A stretch of 64,000 nt of DNA from Luzula sylvatica (lineage: Eukaryota > Streptophyta > Magnoliopsida > Poales > Juncaceae), in NCBI GenBank assembly GCA_946800325.1, contig OX326959.1, positions 25,303,447-25,367,446 of the forward strand. Direction: 5' to 3'. Position numbers and translations under genes: made by a program. Of the stretch, positions 48,600 to 59,825 are shown piece after piece. A model generated the notes under the pieces. That model was not told the origin of the DNA. It ran no database searches and saw only the letters and a program-made list of their open reading frames with translations. The first letter of the stretch is position 1, and each line of letters opens with the position of its first letter.

Positions 48600-49800
48600 A
48601 TTTAATTACTTTATTTGTGCTTAGATTTCATGTATTAGTTGAAAAAGTACACCTTTCTTTCGATTAGCATGCTTGAATTTTCAAGTATAACAAAAATAAT
48701 AGACCTATCGAATCATCCATAAAGACATTCAACAAACAATAACATAATGTTAGATATTCGATGAATTAACAAGATCATAATTAGGATGATATGATGCAAT
48801 AATCGATAAGAAATAAGATATGAAAAAACATGATGCATGGGATTATATCGATATCACAATGTATCATGAATTAATGGTCCCTCATACCGGCATAACATGT
48901 GCTTGCCATGCATTGGACTTGACATAAATTTGAACATAAAGAAAAAAGATTAACATTGATCGAGGCTTCACAATATTGCATGGATAAAATAGTAATTTAT
49001 TCTTTAATTTGTGAAGACTTTTCTGTAAAAACATAATTAAGAATTTATTGTTTAATTAGAGAAGAAATGGTAAAAGTAATTTTGAGTTCACAGCTGCTTT
49101 AATATGTAGCTTTAACTGAATTTGATTAGTGAAATAAAAAAGTAAAAAAGAGAAGCCATATTGTAATTAATCACCTCCATATATATCCTTGTCAAAACTC
49201 ACAAAAAGGCCAATTAAAGCTAATAATAAAGAAACATATCACAGTGCAACCTGTCAGAGAATAACAAAAGATTGGAATAAAGTGTTTATTTGTACACACC
49301 CAATCTAAACATCACTTGTGTAATGTGTTTGATAGTTCTCATCAACTCAAGTGAACTAGCTTTTCTCTTCTCTCTTAAGGTTTCCTTTTGTGTGGTACTG
49401 ACAATCAAATTAACTACATGTTACAATTTTGATTTATTATTAAGTGGTAAGTGGAATTGCTCCTACTGATAAGTAAAACATGACTCACCAGTAAGTGGAA
49501 TTGTTCTTATATTAAGGAAAATAGTGCATTTGATGCATAAAGTTGTTAATATTTAGTATAATTCATGTAGAATATTATTTTCATTTTATTGTGTTATTTA
49601 ATATGCTAATACTGTCCAATACATACAAACAATCATATAAATCACTTGTTTATACATTAACATGATTGACCATATATATATAATCTTGCCACATAAAGGG
49701 CCCACATTATATCATTACACTAACTTATTTAATTAAATATAATATGTATACCAAAGGGCTATAATGCTTCATTTATCTCTCTCTTTCTCTCCCTCACATA
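48600..49800. other. Upstream region of the SMR-like gene
   Basis: No reading frame or transposon terminus seen. A CT-rich leader (CTCTCTCTTTCTCTCCCTC) just before 49800 suggests the 5' untranslated part of the gene at 49846. Confidence 0.45.
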
Positions 49801-49845
49801 TATTTCTTGTTCTTCCATTGGTTACCTGCTCTTTCAAGTAAAACC

Positions 49846-50343
49846 ATGTCCAAAATTGAGCTATACATCCCCAAAAAGGACATTAAATTATTCCAAACCT
49901 TAGCATTCTCTTACCTCTCTGATAACCAAGAATCGCATAACGAAATCAGTAAGTGCGACGAAGCCAAAGAATGTGAAGAAGGTATGAATCCAACAAGTGA
50001 AAATGATGAAGAGAAAGACCTCGACATTACCGCCTCGTCTTCTAAACCATCTAAAGGAGAAGAATCAAAGGTTAAAAATGAGAATTCACTTCATGATGAT
50101 GATGATGATGATGGATATCATACGCCGACATCACCGAGAAGTAGAATTTCACCAGCTATAAAATGTCCACCAGCACCAAAGATTTCTAAGATTGTAAAAT
50201 TTAGGAGGGTTCTGATTGGAATTAAAAGAGCGAAACTCGAAATATCGAATGAAGAGCTCGCTTCTTTGTTTGGAAAAAATAAAGCTCGTGAGTCTGAGTC
50301 AAGACGTAAGAGGATTCGAGTGGAAGAAGAAGAAGATGTCTGA
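49846..50343 (+). CDS. SIAMESE-related (SMR)-like CDK inhibitor, 165 aa
   Basis: A single-exon frame starting MSKIELYIPKKD. The C-terminal half has the order typical of plant SIM/SMR proteins: an acidic run (HDDDDDDGYH), TPTSPRSRISPA, PPAP followed by basic residues, then KRAKLEISNEELASLFG, comparable to the EEIERFF block, and a basic tail (SRRKRIR). SMR proteins bind CDKs and cyclins and restrain mitosis, favouring endoreduplication. The middle is long and acidic for this family and the exact motifs differ, so subgroup is uncertain. An in-frame frame extension to 49807 lacks a good start; ATG at 49846 is preferred. A likely 3'-UTR intron runs from GTGAGT just after the stop to an acceptor near 50521. 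The downstream DNA is duplicated at 56098-56670. Confidence 0.7.
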   Translation: MSKIELYIPKKDIKLFQTLAFSYLSDNQESHNEISKCDEAKECEEGMNPTSENDEEKDLDITASSSKPSKGEESKVKNENSLHDDDDDDGYHTPTSPRSRISPAIKCPPAPKISKIVKFRRVLIGIKRAKLEISNEELASLFGKNKARESESRRKRIRVEEEEDV

Positions 50344-50371
50344 TGTGAGTTCTTTCTTTGAAACGAATTAA

Positions 50372-51250
50372 AGATTTTTTAGGAATAATTAAACAGTTTT
50401 AATTTGGTTAACTTATTAATGGGTATGATATGTGCGTTATTGCCTTAATTTTGGATTGATCTGAATGCTTGATTGAAAGTGTGATGTTTAATTTGTGGTT
50501 CTTTGAGGCTAATTTATACAGGTGCCCAAGAGGCTCAGACTTGAATTTTAAATCAAAGAGAAAATATTGGTGTTCTTACTTTATTTTGTTATGTTTTTAA
50601 CTTTTTATTGAATTTTGAAGAATCAAATTGAGTGCATAATTTAAGTGGCTTTGTGTTTGATCTCTTTAGTTTTTGTTTTCTAAAAAATTGACAAAAAGAC
50701 ACCTGCATTGTTAAAAATTTGCCAAATAACCCCTCTACCATCAACAAATTCAATGCAAAGAGATTAAAATATACATCGGCTCTCAATGGGTCCATAAACT
50801 AGGTAGTTAAGTGCAAGTCAAAAAAAATATACATTATGAGAAGTTATGAGAAAAATGGTGGGTTCAGCCTCATTGATATAAATGAATAGGAACACATGAG
50901 CATTCTCGATTTATTATCAAAAAATATATATACATGGACTTGTTTGTAAAATTATCCTGTTATTTTCCTACTCTCATCTAGAAACTAAATTAATCTACAA
51001 CACACAAGAAAGGGAACTTATTTCTCAATTTTTACTTCTAAGTAAAGCAGGACAAATTCAATGTGTCATATAAAAAAGAATAGTCTTCAAATTCACAAAA
51101 ATTCACGAAAGGGTATTATGAACCATAATATACCTTTTTGTGAGTAGATTTTAACTTTCGTATTTCTCTTTTTTAGTCTTTTTCTTTTCTGTCAGATTGT
51201 TCACTTTTGATTCTAGATCTCTTACATTAATAATCACTTTGCTAAAACTT
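50372..51250. repeat. Duplication E, copy 1 (3' flank of the SMR-like gene)
   Basis: Collinear with 56098-56670, starting at TTTTAATTTGGTTAACTTAT and ending near TTAATAATCACTTT. It includes the splice-acceptor-like CAGGTGCCCAAGAGG and a following short frame. Copy 1 contains about 370 extra bases. The SMR coding region itself is not present in copy 2. Confidence 0.8.
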
Positions 51251-51289
51251 AACATTATACATAGATTAAACAAAATCCCATTAAAATTC

Positions 51290-51850
51290 CCCTCTTCGAA
51301 TTTGGAATGCATTTCGGCGCTCCAAGAAAGCAACGACAACGATTTTCTTGCCTCTCTACTTCTCGGACTCGTTCTCAGAATCAGAAAAGTAGGTCTTCTT
51401 TTTCCACAAGGATGGCCGGTCTATGCATGACTTCTTCTTTGTGGTGTATAATTTGGAGGAATGTAGATAGTGGTGTGGTTATGTCTGGCAATTCGATCGA
51501 TCGAAAATAATAAAGAACGTGTTTTTTTGGGAATTTCCTCGTCACATTCCCAAAAAATCCATATCAGAGATATCCAATCAATTAGAATGAAGGATCAAGA
51601 AGATCTTTCTCATCGTCGTGTACTTCAAATGGAAAGAAGGGATCAATATGTGAGCCAAGGTCAATCATCAGGAAATCAGGTCCTCTCGAATCAGTTTTCG
51701 GAGAACCCCGCTGCGCACCCCTCGCCTAGCTATCCGATTATGTTTCGGGTATGTCAAGGCTTCGAGTGGCCCAAACTAGCAACCAATGGAACAAGTGTGG
51801 ATTGCATTGGGGAATTATATAAAGAATCTATTTATGAAAACCAATAATTC
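51290..51850 (+). other. Unrecognised patch with overlapping frames
   Basis: Somewhat higher GC than its surroundings. Three overlapping open frames (51197-51430, 51307-51510 and 51470-51847) include MKDQEDLSHRRVLQMERRDQ and ENPAAHPSPSYPIMFRVCQ. I do not recognise a family. The broken frames and different base composition suggest inserted foreign DNA, possibly an organelle fragment, or a decayed gene. I cannot decide without a search. Confidence 0.35.
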
Positions 51851-52090
51851 ATAAGTACGGCTTTTCGATTGAGCAAAGCCTTAAGCGAGATAGTTAACAA
51901 ATATTTAACAAAAAATACATCTACAAAATTATAGTAATTGTGTAATGATATTTATGATATTTCATGTATTGCAGAAGTATACGTGAAATTGTGAGACTTT
52001 GCCGGGTATATATAAAATTTGACCTAAAATATTACCTTGTTTATGCAACAAGGACATCTAAAAATATTTTGTTCTAGTATAACAAATAAA

Positions 52091-52224
52091 AGTGTTGCGC
52101 GGATATTTTAAAAAATCAAATTTAGTCGTATTTTCGTATCTGTATCGTATCATAATTCATATGTTAAAATATTGTATCGTCGTATCCGATACGTATCGTC
52201 GTATCTACGTGTCCGTGCAACACT
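52091..52224. mobile_element. Small hAT-like MITE with GTATCG words
   Basis: Ends AGTGTTGCGCGGATA and GTGTCCGTGCAACACT are inverted repeats. ACAAATA flanks both sides (52082-52088 and 52225-52231) with one further matching-type base. The interior has repeated CGTATC/GATACG words, as in 53728-53861. Confidence 0.75.
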
Positions 52225-52313
52225 ACAAATAGGACCTTAAACAAAGACAAGAATAATATAATTTTAGATCTTCATAATGAAAATTTACTCAAAACATTTG
52301 ACTATAATATATA

Positions 52314-52591
52314 CGGCCCATAATTTCTCCTGCTCAATTTTACGAATACAAGATACAACCCATACAAAATGAAACAGGCCAAACTGGACCTGTTTCTGAA
52401 AATACATCAAAATCAGGGGTGTTCTTATAAAAATCCCTCTCAATAAAGAGCATCACTTGCCGGCAGCGGCGGCTAGTTCTAGGGTTTTGGGTTCTTTCTC
52501 AGGTATTTTTATTTCTCTCTCGTCTCTTCGTTTGTTGTTTTGATGCGTAAGATCTCTACAGTGAATATTTTGTTTGATTAATCTCGTGTAG
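52314..52591 (+). promoter_or_regulatory. eL36 promoter and leader intron
   Basis: GGCCCA near 52315 is a site II-type motif common in ribosomal protein genes, CTTATAAAAA at 52424 is a TATA box, and TAGGGTTTT near 52490 resembles a telo-box. A leader exon ends at TTTCTCAG and an intron 52503-52591 (GT...AG) precedes the start codon by two bases. Confidence 0.65.
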
Positions 52592-52593
52592 AA

Positions 52594-53116
52594 ATGGCAC
52601 CGAAGACTCCTAATACTGGATTGTTCGTCGGTTTGAACAAAGGCCATGTCGTCACCAAGCGCGAGCTTCCCGTCAAGCCTTCCAGCCGCAAAGGGGTAAT
52701 TTCTCTTTCATCTTTCTTTGATCTGTGTATTGTAGTTATATATTTGAATTCTTTTTTTTTGTGAAATTTTCAGCAAACAAGTAAGAGGGTTCACTTTGTT
52801 CGGAGCTTGATAAGGGAGGTGGCAGGATTTGCGCCGTACGAGAAACGTATCACCGAGCTGCTAAAGGTGGGAAAAGACAAACGTGCCCTCAAGGTTGCGA
52901 AACGAAAGCTCGGCACTCACAAGAGAGCCAAGAAGAAGAGAGAGGAGATGTCCACTGTTCTTCGCAAGATGAGGTCAGCATTTTTTTCCTTCTAGAAGAT
53001 TTTTTACAATTTGCTGATTATTTTGAATTTAGTTTTTGAAATTGAATTGTGTGGATTGTGATTGAAATTGCAGGGCTGCTGGTCATGCCCACGCACCCAC
53101 TGATAAGAAGAAATAA
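52594..53116 (+). CDS. RPL36: 60S ribosomal protein eL36, 114 aa
   Basis: Three coding exons: 52594-52695, 52774-52973 and 53074-53116, all GT-AG. The protein reads [20 protein letters not shown], then [20 protein letters not shown] and [20 protein letters not shown], ending APTDKKK. This is the eL36 family over its full length of about 105-115 residues; it is a basic component of the large ribosomal subunit. Splicing restores a continuous frame with no disablement. A leader intron and the promoter motifs upstream fit a highly expressed ribosomal gene. Confidence 0.97.
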
Positions 53117-53525
53117 GGAGTTTATGCTATTTTGTGTGAGTTTTTTTGTGGTTCGAACTAGTTTTGAGAATTATTACATTTGTTAGTGAGATATTGAGTT
53201 ATAATTTTGTCACCCACATTCGAAGTTTTTTTGTGGTTTTTCAATTTGGCTTATTTATCTAATGTGGTTATTTAAAAAAAAAAAAAAAATTCCTATTGTG
53301 TGCTTTTGTTGATTGTTCTATTGATGCATAGCCTGCATTGTGTGATTTTAGTTGATTTTTTGATGAATTTTAACTGCCAAAGGCTTTGCAAAAGTGTCCA
53401 ATTTTAGTATCTCAAAAATTTACTTGTATTAATGGGTGATGTGTATTCTTGTTCTCTGGTTGGGTGAGACTGTTAACTCATGTTGATAAAGAATAAAATA
53501 AAATGAATTATCTTGTGTTAAATAT

Positions 53526-53645
53526 CACTACGGAATCGCTGGTCTAGCGATACATGTTATGCATGCTCCCAATCGAAAGGTTTTGCGCTTGAACCCGGAT
53601 GATTGTTTTTGCCCAATTTATTTTTTTAATGACATCCAACAAACG
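53526..53645 (+). mobile_element. tRNA-like SINE, degenerate
   Basis: An A-box-like TCGCTGGTCTAGCGAT and a B-box-like GCTTGAACCCG lie about 55 bases apart, followed by a T-rich tail. No clear target duplication. Confidence 0.5.
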
Positions 53646-53727
53646 GTTGGTTATCGTTATTGTATTCATTTTTTCATCTTCTACAAAAATTTTGCCCAAG
53701 TTCTGTAATTTTTTGAAGCATTATAAC

Positions 53728-53861
53728 CTATGTTGCACAGATACGATACGGTAATTTTTACGTCTGTTATGTATAATATTTTATTAATTTATTAAGTATC
53801 GATATCCGATACGGCATCTGATACGATACGGTTTGGTATTTGAAGTATCTGCGTAACATAG
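53728..53861. mobile_element. Small hAT-like MITE with GATACG words
   Basis: Ends CTATGTTGCACAGATAC and GTATCTGCGTAACATAG are inverted repeats; ATTATAAC is perfectly duplicated (53720-53727 and 53862-53869). Related to 52091-52224. Confidence 0.92.
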
Positions 53862-53964
53862 ATTATAACATAAAAAACTCATCCACTATCCACAGTTGTA
53901 CAAACCCCCCAAACTATTAATTCTTAAGTATTAGTTTTTAGTAGTTAATTTCTTTTAACTATTA

Positions 53965-55035
53965 GGGCATGTTTGAATAAATGTAATAATAATAGTTAGT
54001 AGTATCAATTGCTGCAATTCGTATAAAATTTATGTTTGGATTGCGGTATTTGTTATATTGCTACAATTCTATCTTCCATAGGCCATATACCATCTTATTA
54101 CAATATGGCGACTCTCGTGAAGACTCTCCGAGTCACAAAAACAGCAATGGGAAAAAATTTGGCAGGAATTCTCCGAAGCTTCTCTCTCTAAAACAACGAC
54201 TTCTCTCTCATCGAGTCATCTCTCACAACTAGACCTCTCTCGTTCGAGCTCTGCATAGGTTTTTTTCAAATGTTAGTAGTAATCTTTCTCTCTCTCGAGA
54301 GAGAGACGATTTCTCTAAAAGCTGATTGATTCCGAACTAGGTTCTACCAAGAACTACAGTAGATACTGATTGTCCTGTAAATTATTTTTTGTGTGTCCTT
54401 TCATGTCAATCCAATTAGGGAATAGGTAATTGAACTTCATTATAACTTACAAATTTATATAATGTTGATCAATTGTTAAATGAAATCCAAGTGCTCTGAA
54501 ACCTCGTCACAAATGAGAAATTGGGACTTATTTGTATCTCTAATTTGTTGGGTTATGCTAGATTATGATCTCTTAAATTAATTATCTTATGAAAGAGAAC
54601 TAATTGAATATGAGAAATTGGGACTTACAATTGACTATGCACTCTAATTGGTTTTTGTAACTCGAATTTGTTGGGTTATGCTTAAACTAATTTGTTGAAT
54701 TATGCTTGATTATGATCTCTTAAGTTGGGGAGGGAAAGTAGTACATAATAGATCCGCCACTGGTCTACTTTAAATCACATATATATTATCGCTCAAAAAT
54801 CTAAGGAAAATGTTACCCTCTGAGAGGCCCCCCTCTACCCCATAATAGATCCGTCACTGATCATAACATATGTTTGTATGTATCAGACTATAAAGTTCTC
54901 ATATCCAACCAACCACAACTTGCATACAAAACACACAAAAAAGCATAATGCAACTCCCAGAATTATGACTGCTGCAGCTCCTTAAGAAGCTCCAAATTCT
55001 TAAGGAATTCCTAAATCATCTATCCAAACAACCCT
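53965..55035. mobile_element. PIF/Harbinger-like nonautonomous element
   Basis: Ends GGGCATGTTTGAATA and TATCCAAACAACCCT are imperfect inverted repeats, with TTA on each side (53962-53964 and 55036-55038), the target type of Harbinger elements. No transposase seen. Confidence 0.65.
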
Positions 55036-55189
55036 TTAATCAACACCCTAAACTACTATTTTGTAACTATCAATTTTTTATGTATTACTTGTTTCGACTG
55101 ATCTACTTTAAATCACATTTTAGAAATGTAGGCTCTAAAATAGAAGGAAATTAGCTGATTAGAAAGTAAACCTGGATTTTTGAATGGTA

Positions 55190-56035
55190 GTTTGTATATA
55201 TGATTATGTTATTGTATTGATGATAAAACTGAAAAATTATGTACTATCGTCTCCCAAAAAATTTCTAAAATTTCTCACGGTAGTCCTCTCTATAGATTAG
55301 TGTGTATATATGATTATGTTATTGTATTTGATGATAAAATTGAAAAATTATGTACTATTGTCTCCCAAAAAATTTCTAAAATTTCTCACGGTAGTCCTCT
55401 CTATAGATTAGTGTGTATATATGATTATGTTATTGTATTTGATGATAAAATTGAAAAATTATGTACTATCGTCTCCCAAAAAATTTCTAAAATTTCTCAC
55501 GGTAGTCCTCTCTATAGATTAGTGTGTATATATGATTATGTTATTGTATTTGATGATAAAATTGAAAAATTATGTACTATCGTCTCCCAAAAAATTTCTA
55601 AAATTTCTCACGGTAGTCCTCTCTATAGATTAGTGTGTATATATGATTATGTTATTGTATTTGATGATAAAATTGAAAAATTATGTACTATCGTCTCCCA
55701 AAAAATTTCTAAAATTTCTCACGGTAGTCCTCTCTATAGATTAGTGTGTATTTGATGATAAAATTGAAAAATTATGTACTATCGTCTCCCAAAAAAATTC
55801 TAAAATTTCTCACGGTAGTCCTCTCTATAGATTAGTGTGTATATATGATTAAGTTATTGTATTTGGTGATAAAATTGAAAAAAATTGTACTATCGTCTCC
55901 CAAAAAATTTCTAAAATTTCTCACGGTAGTCCTCTCTATAGATTAGTGTGTATATATGATTATGTTATTGTATTTGATGATAAAATTGAAAAATTATGTA
56001 CTATCGTCTCCCAAAAAAATTCTAAAATTTATCAC
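55190..56035. repeat. 111-bp tandem repeat, about 7.5 units
   Basis: Units start at about 55300, 55411, 55522, 55633, 55744, 55835 and 55946 (GTGTATATATGATTATG), with a partial unit before. One unit is 91 bp because of a 20-base deletion. 111 is a multiple of three and one frame lacks stops, so 55300-55755 reads as identical 37-residue units (including FDDKIEKLCTIVSQKISKIS). With almost no synonymous or nonsynonymous change between units, this is recent amplification and no evidence of a protein. It lies between Harbinger-like DNA and duplication E copy 2. Confidence 0.95.
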
Positions 56036-56097
56036 CACTGTGTATGAGTTTATTATACTATTTCACCTAGTAGATTTGTATAAATATTGTATAAGGA

Positions 56098-56670
56098 AGA
56101 ATTATAGAATTTTAATTTGGTTAACTTATTAATGTGTGTGATTTATGTGTTATTCTCTTAAATTTTGGCTTGTTTGAAAGACTCTGGAATTATGTATTAT
56201 TTCCGCAATAACTCATATAGAGGTTAAACTTATTTATTTGTGTGATGTTTTAATTTGGGTCCATTGAGGTTAATTGATACAGGTGCCCAAGAGGCCCAGA
56301 ATTGAATTTTAAATCAAACACATAATAATGTTCTTACTTTGTGTTTGATCTCTTCAGTCTTTGTTTTCTAGAAACCAAAGCAATGTATAACACACAAAAA
56401 AGGGAAATTATTTCTCAATTTTTACTTATAAGTAAAGCATAGAAATTCAATGTATTATATAAAAAAGAAGTCTTCTAATCCACAAAAGGATACTATGAGC
56501 ATGAACCATAATATACCTTTTTTTTAGAAGATATTAACTTTATTATTTCTCTATTTTAGTATTTTCCTTTTCTGCCGGAATGTTGTTACTTGCAGTTTGA
56601 GATCTCTTAAATTTTTTTTTTTTTTTTTTTTTGATTAACTGAGGCGGATGAGATCTCTTAAATTAATAAT
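56098..56670. repeat. Duplication E, copy 2
   Basis: Collinear with 50372-51250. It keeps the acceptor-like ACAGGTGCCCAAGAGG and the short following frame. It carries a 36-bp retro-insertion and lacks the SMR-like coding exon. Confidence 0.8.
56614..56649 (-). mobile_element. 36-bp poly(A) retro-insertion
   Basis: A T-run followed by GATTAACTGAGGCGGAT is flanked by the 15-bp duplication GAGATCTCTTAAATT (56599-56613 and 56650-56664). Read on the minus strand it is a poly(A)-ended, extremely 5'-truncated retro-insertion. Its T-run plus GATTAA junction resembles the LINE end at 33449. Confidence 0.8.
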
Positions 56671-57003
56671 CACTTTTTTAAACCAAGAAATTTCGAAAAA
56701 AGGGGGAAGATTTGTATTAAGATGTGATACAAAGCATAGAATAAATTAAAAAAACCACAACGCAGCGCAAAAAATTGTCTTCGAACACACAACAAATAGC
56801 ATAGATAATCATGATAAGGTCCACAAAACTAATATTTATAACCATTTGACAACAAAATAGTACCATATTAATAAAAACATCAATGAAAATATATCATCAC
56901 AAAATTAGAGTTTAATTCTAATTATACTTATGCTAGCTTTGGCCGAGAGTTTTCGAAAAAGCTAGCAAGTCAAAATGACGCGCTACAATTCACAATTGCG
57001 AAG

Positions 57004-58067
57004 TCATTCGAGTTTTTTGATAATCTCCTGGATAACTTCATCCATGTCAAGCTTCTTCATCGGCGCGAACGGCCTTTTCATATCCTACAATAACAAATGA
57101 TATTAAATTAAGTAACAAAAAAAGTGTTACATGTAATTGTGGAATTCAAAGCAATTTGGGGGAAAACGGGGCAAAATGATTAGCACAATTTAAATAAGCT
57201 TGATAGTATAATATTGCGAAAATGTAAATAATCAGGTTAAAGAAATTGACTTACCAGTAGAGAAATGAAGAGTTCGCCGCCTTCCTCGCGGATCTCAAAA
57301 CATCCTCTGCGCGGCTGCAATTTAACAAAAAATTGAATAACTGAGTTAGTAAAGCCATAAAAAAAATAAACTGTTATATTATTCAGAATCAATGTAACTT
57401 TTTTCAAGAACAATAAAAATTCATAAATTTTACAAAAAGAAGATACCTTTTCAGGATTGATGGAAACAGTGATGCGAGGTATAGAAGTTTCTAATCCTTC
57501 TTTCACTTGTAGAGCCCTTGTTTTGAATGCATTGCATTGCTTACTGCAAATATAAAATAACAATGTAATTAATCTACCATTCAGTGTCATGAGAACAAAA
57601 AGAAAAAGGGTAAATTACAGAATAACCCCTCAACTTCTACATAATATAAGTATACCACCCTGAGAAAGGAAAGGAAGTCATTCGACAACAAAAGAAAACC
57701 CTAGATATTAGTGGGTTGATTCACATGTACCGAAGAGAAACTGACAATGCAGTTCTTACTGGTACGAAGAGAAGGGAGAAAGAATGAGACGACGTTACCA
57801 AGCTTCGATAACTATGACTTTAGCCCCGTCCTCTCCAGTCGGCACATCTCCAGTCGCTTTATTAGTTTTTACCTTCGAACGCTTCACCTTCTTTTCCTTC
57901 TCAGCAGGTTCATCGACTGCTAACCTAATCTTCTTGTTCGTCTTTAGCGCCGGAGGAACTACCGGCGGAGCCACCCTCTTGCCAACAGCACCGCTCCTCG
58001 TCCTCCTCGGCGAAAGAGTCACCGCCTTAGCCGCCGTCGCCTCCTTCGTCTTTCTCTTTGGCGCCAT
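57004..58067 (-). CDS. Selenoprotein H-like Rdx protein (Cys form), 168 aa
   Basis: Four exons on the minus strand: 58067-57799, 57543-57447, 57314-57255 and 57084-57004, all GT-AG. The N-terminal 80 residues are basic and low-complexity (MAPKRKTKEATAAKAV..., KTNKKIRL), like a nuclear or nucleolar region. The Rdx thioredoxin-like domain follows: KVIVIEACKQCNAFKTRAL, then SIPRITVSINPEKPRRG, FEIREEGGELFISLLDMKRP and a C-terminal helix. The redox motif CKQC is at residues 90-93; animal selenoprotein H has selenocysteine at the second position of this CxxU motif, and here it is an ordinary TGC Cys codon. Exons 2 and 3 have no shifts. The family is linked to redox and DNA-related functions; the plant role is not established by sequence. 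Confidence 0.9.
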
Positions 58068-58229
58068 CTCTCTCTCTCTTCTCTCTCGGCTTCTGTGTCA
58101 CGCTGTCTCCTCGAATACTGAGGGGATTGAAAGCGAAGAGCAAATATTTAAAGTAGAATATGCGGTTTACTCTGTCAGTGAGATAATTCTGATGAAATGG
58201 GTGTAGGGAGTAATATAAGAGTAAATGGA

Positions 58230-59570
58230 AGAGAGAGGAGATTCCAGCGTTAAATTTTCCGTGGAACCGGTCTAGTGTGCTCTCTCATCACAGCGTGCTA
58301 TTTGGGAACAATTTGCACTCCAAATTTTGCAGTTCGGGTATACAAAGGTAAGGTAGTGAACCGGGTGTATTTAAACTTTTGAACAATCCCGCCATTTTCT
58401 TATGAAAGCTTTTATGGGGAATTTCGAATAAAAACCTAACTTTTGTGAAAATTAAAAAAATAATATTATATTATATGTTTTTTTTTATTAAATTATCTCT
58501 TGATATTTTTAATTATTTCAAAAATCTTCTGAAATGTTTTTTAAATTAAATTAATGTGAAAATCGAACAGATAACTATAAAAAATGAAGAACCTTTAATA
58601 TATTTGTAATTTGTAATTTACAAGCTAGGTTTAGTCAAATGTTTTTTATTTTTAATATCAGCCAATTTATTATTTCATATGATAATTATATAGTAATTTA
58701 TTGATCATTATCGAGTTAATAAATAATTATTATGTGTTGAACATAGTGTATAAATTGATTATAGTTTAGTATGTTAATCTTATTATTCATTCTTATATTA
58801 ATAATACGTTTATCATTTGTTATTAATTGCATGAGTTACAATATTACATGTTGGGATGATGTGTTATTCTGTTAATTAAAATTATTAGTTCATATTTGTC
58901 TAGAATTTTGAAAGTTAAAAAAAAGTTATGCATGGCTAGTTTGTAAAATAAATATAGATAGTTGAGGTGTTTTTTGGTTAAAAAGATATATTTTAAAATG
59001 GATGTAGTATTATAATATGAATGTAGTTATGATATTTGTGTTGGTATGATTTAATTTTGTGACGAACATATATCTCAAAAATATATGCTTCAAGATGTGA
59101 TTTGAAATGGTTGTACCGGTAGTACACCACATGATTTTAATTGATTTATCAAACCTCTTTATGAGGAGAATGAAAAAGAATTAATACGATAACTTCGTCT
59201 ATTGAAGCAATACAATCATTAATACAAAACTTGTTTAATAAATAAATTGACATGTATATATTTCAATAGTTGAAATTATGAACATGATTAATGATTCTGG
59301 AAGAGCCATTGTTTTGTTTACTCTAGAAGATTAATTATCTATATGACACTAGATGATTCATGTTTCGATAACTCTCGACTCGAAGAGTAATTTGTGGCCT
59401 GCATGCCACAATAATAATTAGATTTAAGCCAACTATTTATCACAAATATTCTCCAAATTCCCACTATTACTTTGACTGGTCTTGGATCGAAAGTGCTCAT
59501 TAAAATTTGAGATGTGTAGTACATGTGCCAATAGCACTACATATCATGCAATGATGCGTGAAAAATATAT
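58230..59570. other. Intergenic, no gene seen
   Basis: AT-rich DNA beyond the start of the selenoprotein H-like gene. No terminus, repeat pair or convincing frame found. Confidence 0.5.
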
Positions 59571-59589
59571 ATTGTCCGGCATATAAATG

Positions 59590-59825
59590 ATGGGAATCGC
59601 CGATCTCGAGTCCCGCGCAACGGAAGTGAGGGTCCGGGTCCGCTTCCCTAATCCCAACGTCACGCGATGCGATGGAGGAATATAACCATACCACATTAAA
59701 TTGATCACGTTCGAAGGGTTGGTCGCTTTCTTTTTCCTCTTAGCCTTTCCTTTGTGCCTTTACGCCGGCAACTAGTCGTGCGTCCCAAGCCCACACGTCT
59801 CCCACCGTCTTGACAAGATTTCGGT
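59590..59825. repeat. Dispersed repeat R, copy 3
   Basis: Shared ordered words with 14720-14960: TGGGAA, TCCCGCGC, AATATGGAAGAAT-type words, CCACATTAAATTGAT, CCGGCAAC and CGTGCGTCCC. It ends at the start of the LTR-like segment 59826-61143. Confidence 0.6.

Noticed and set aside
55300..55755. A 151-codon repetitive protein
   Set aside because: The open frame follows from a 111-bp unit being a multiple of three; units are almost identical, so there is no codon-level evidence of selection.
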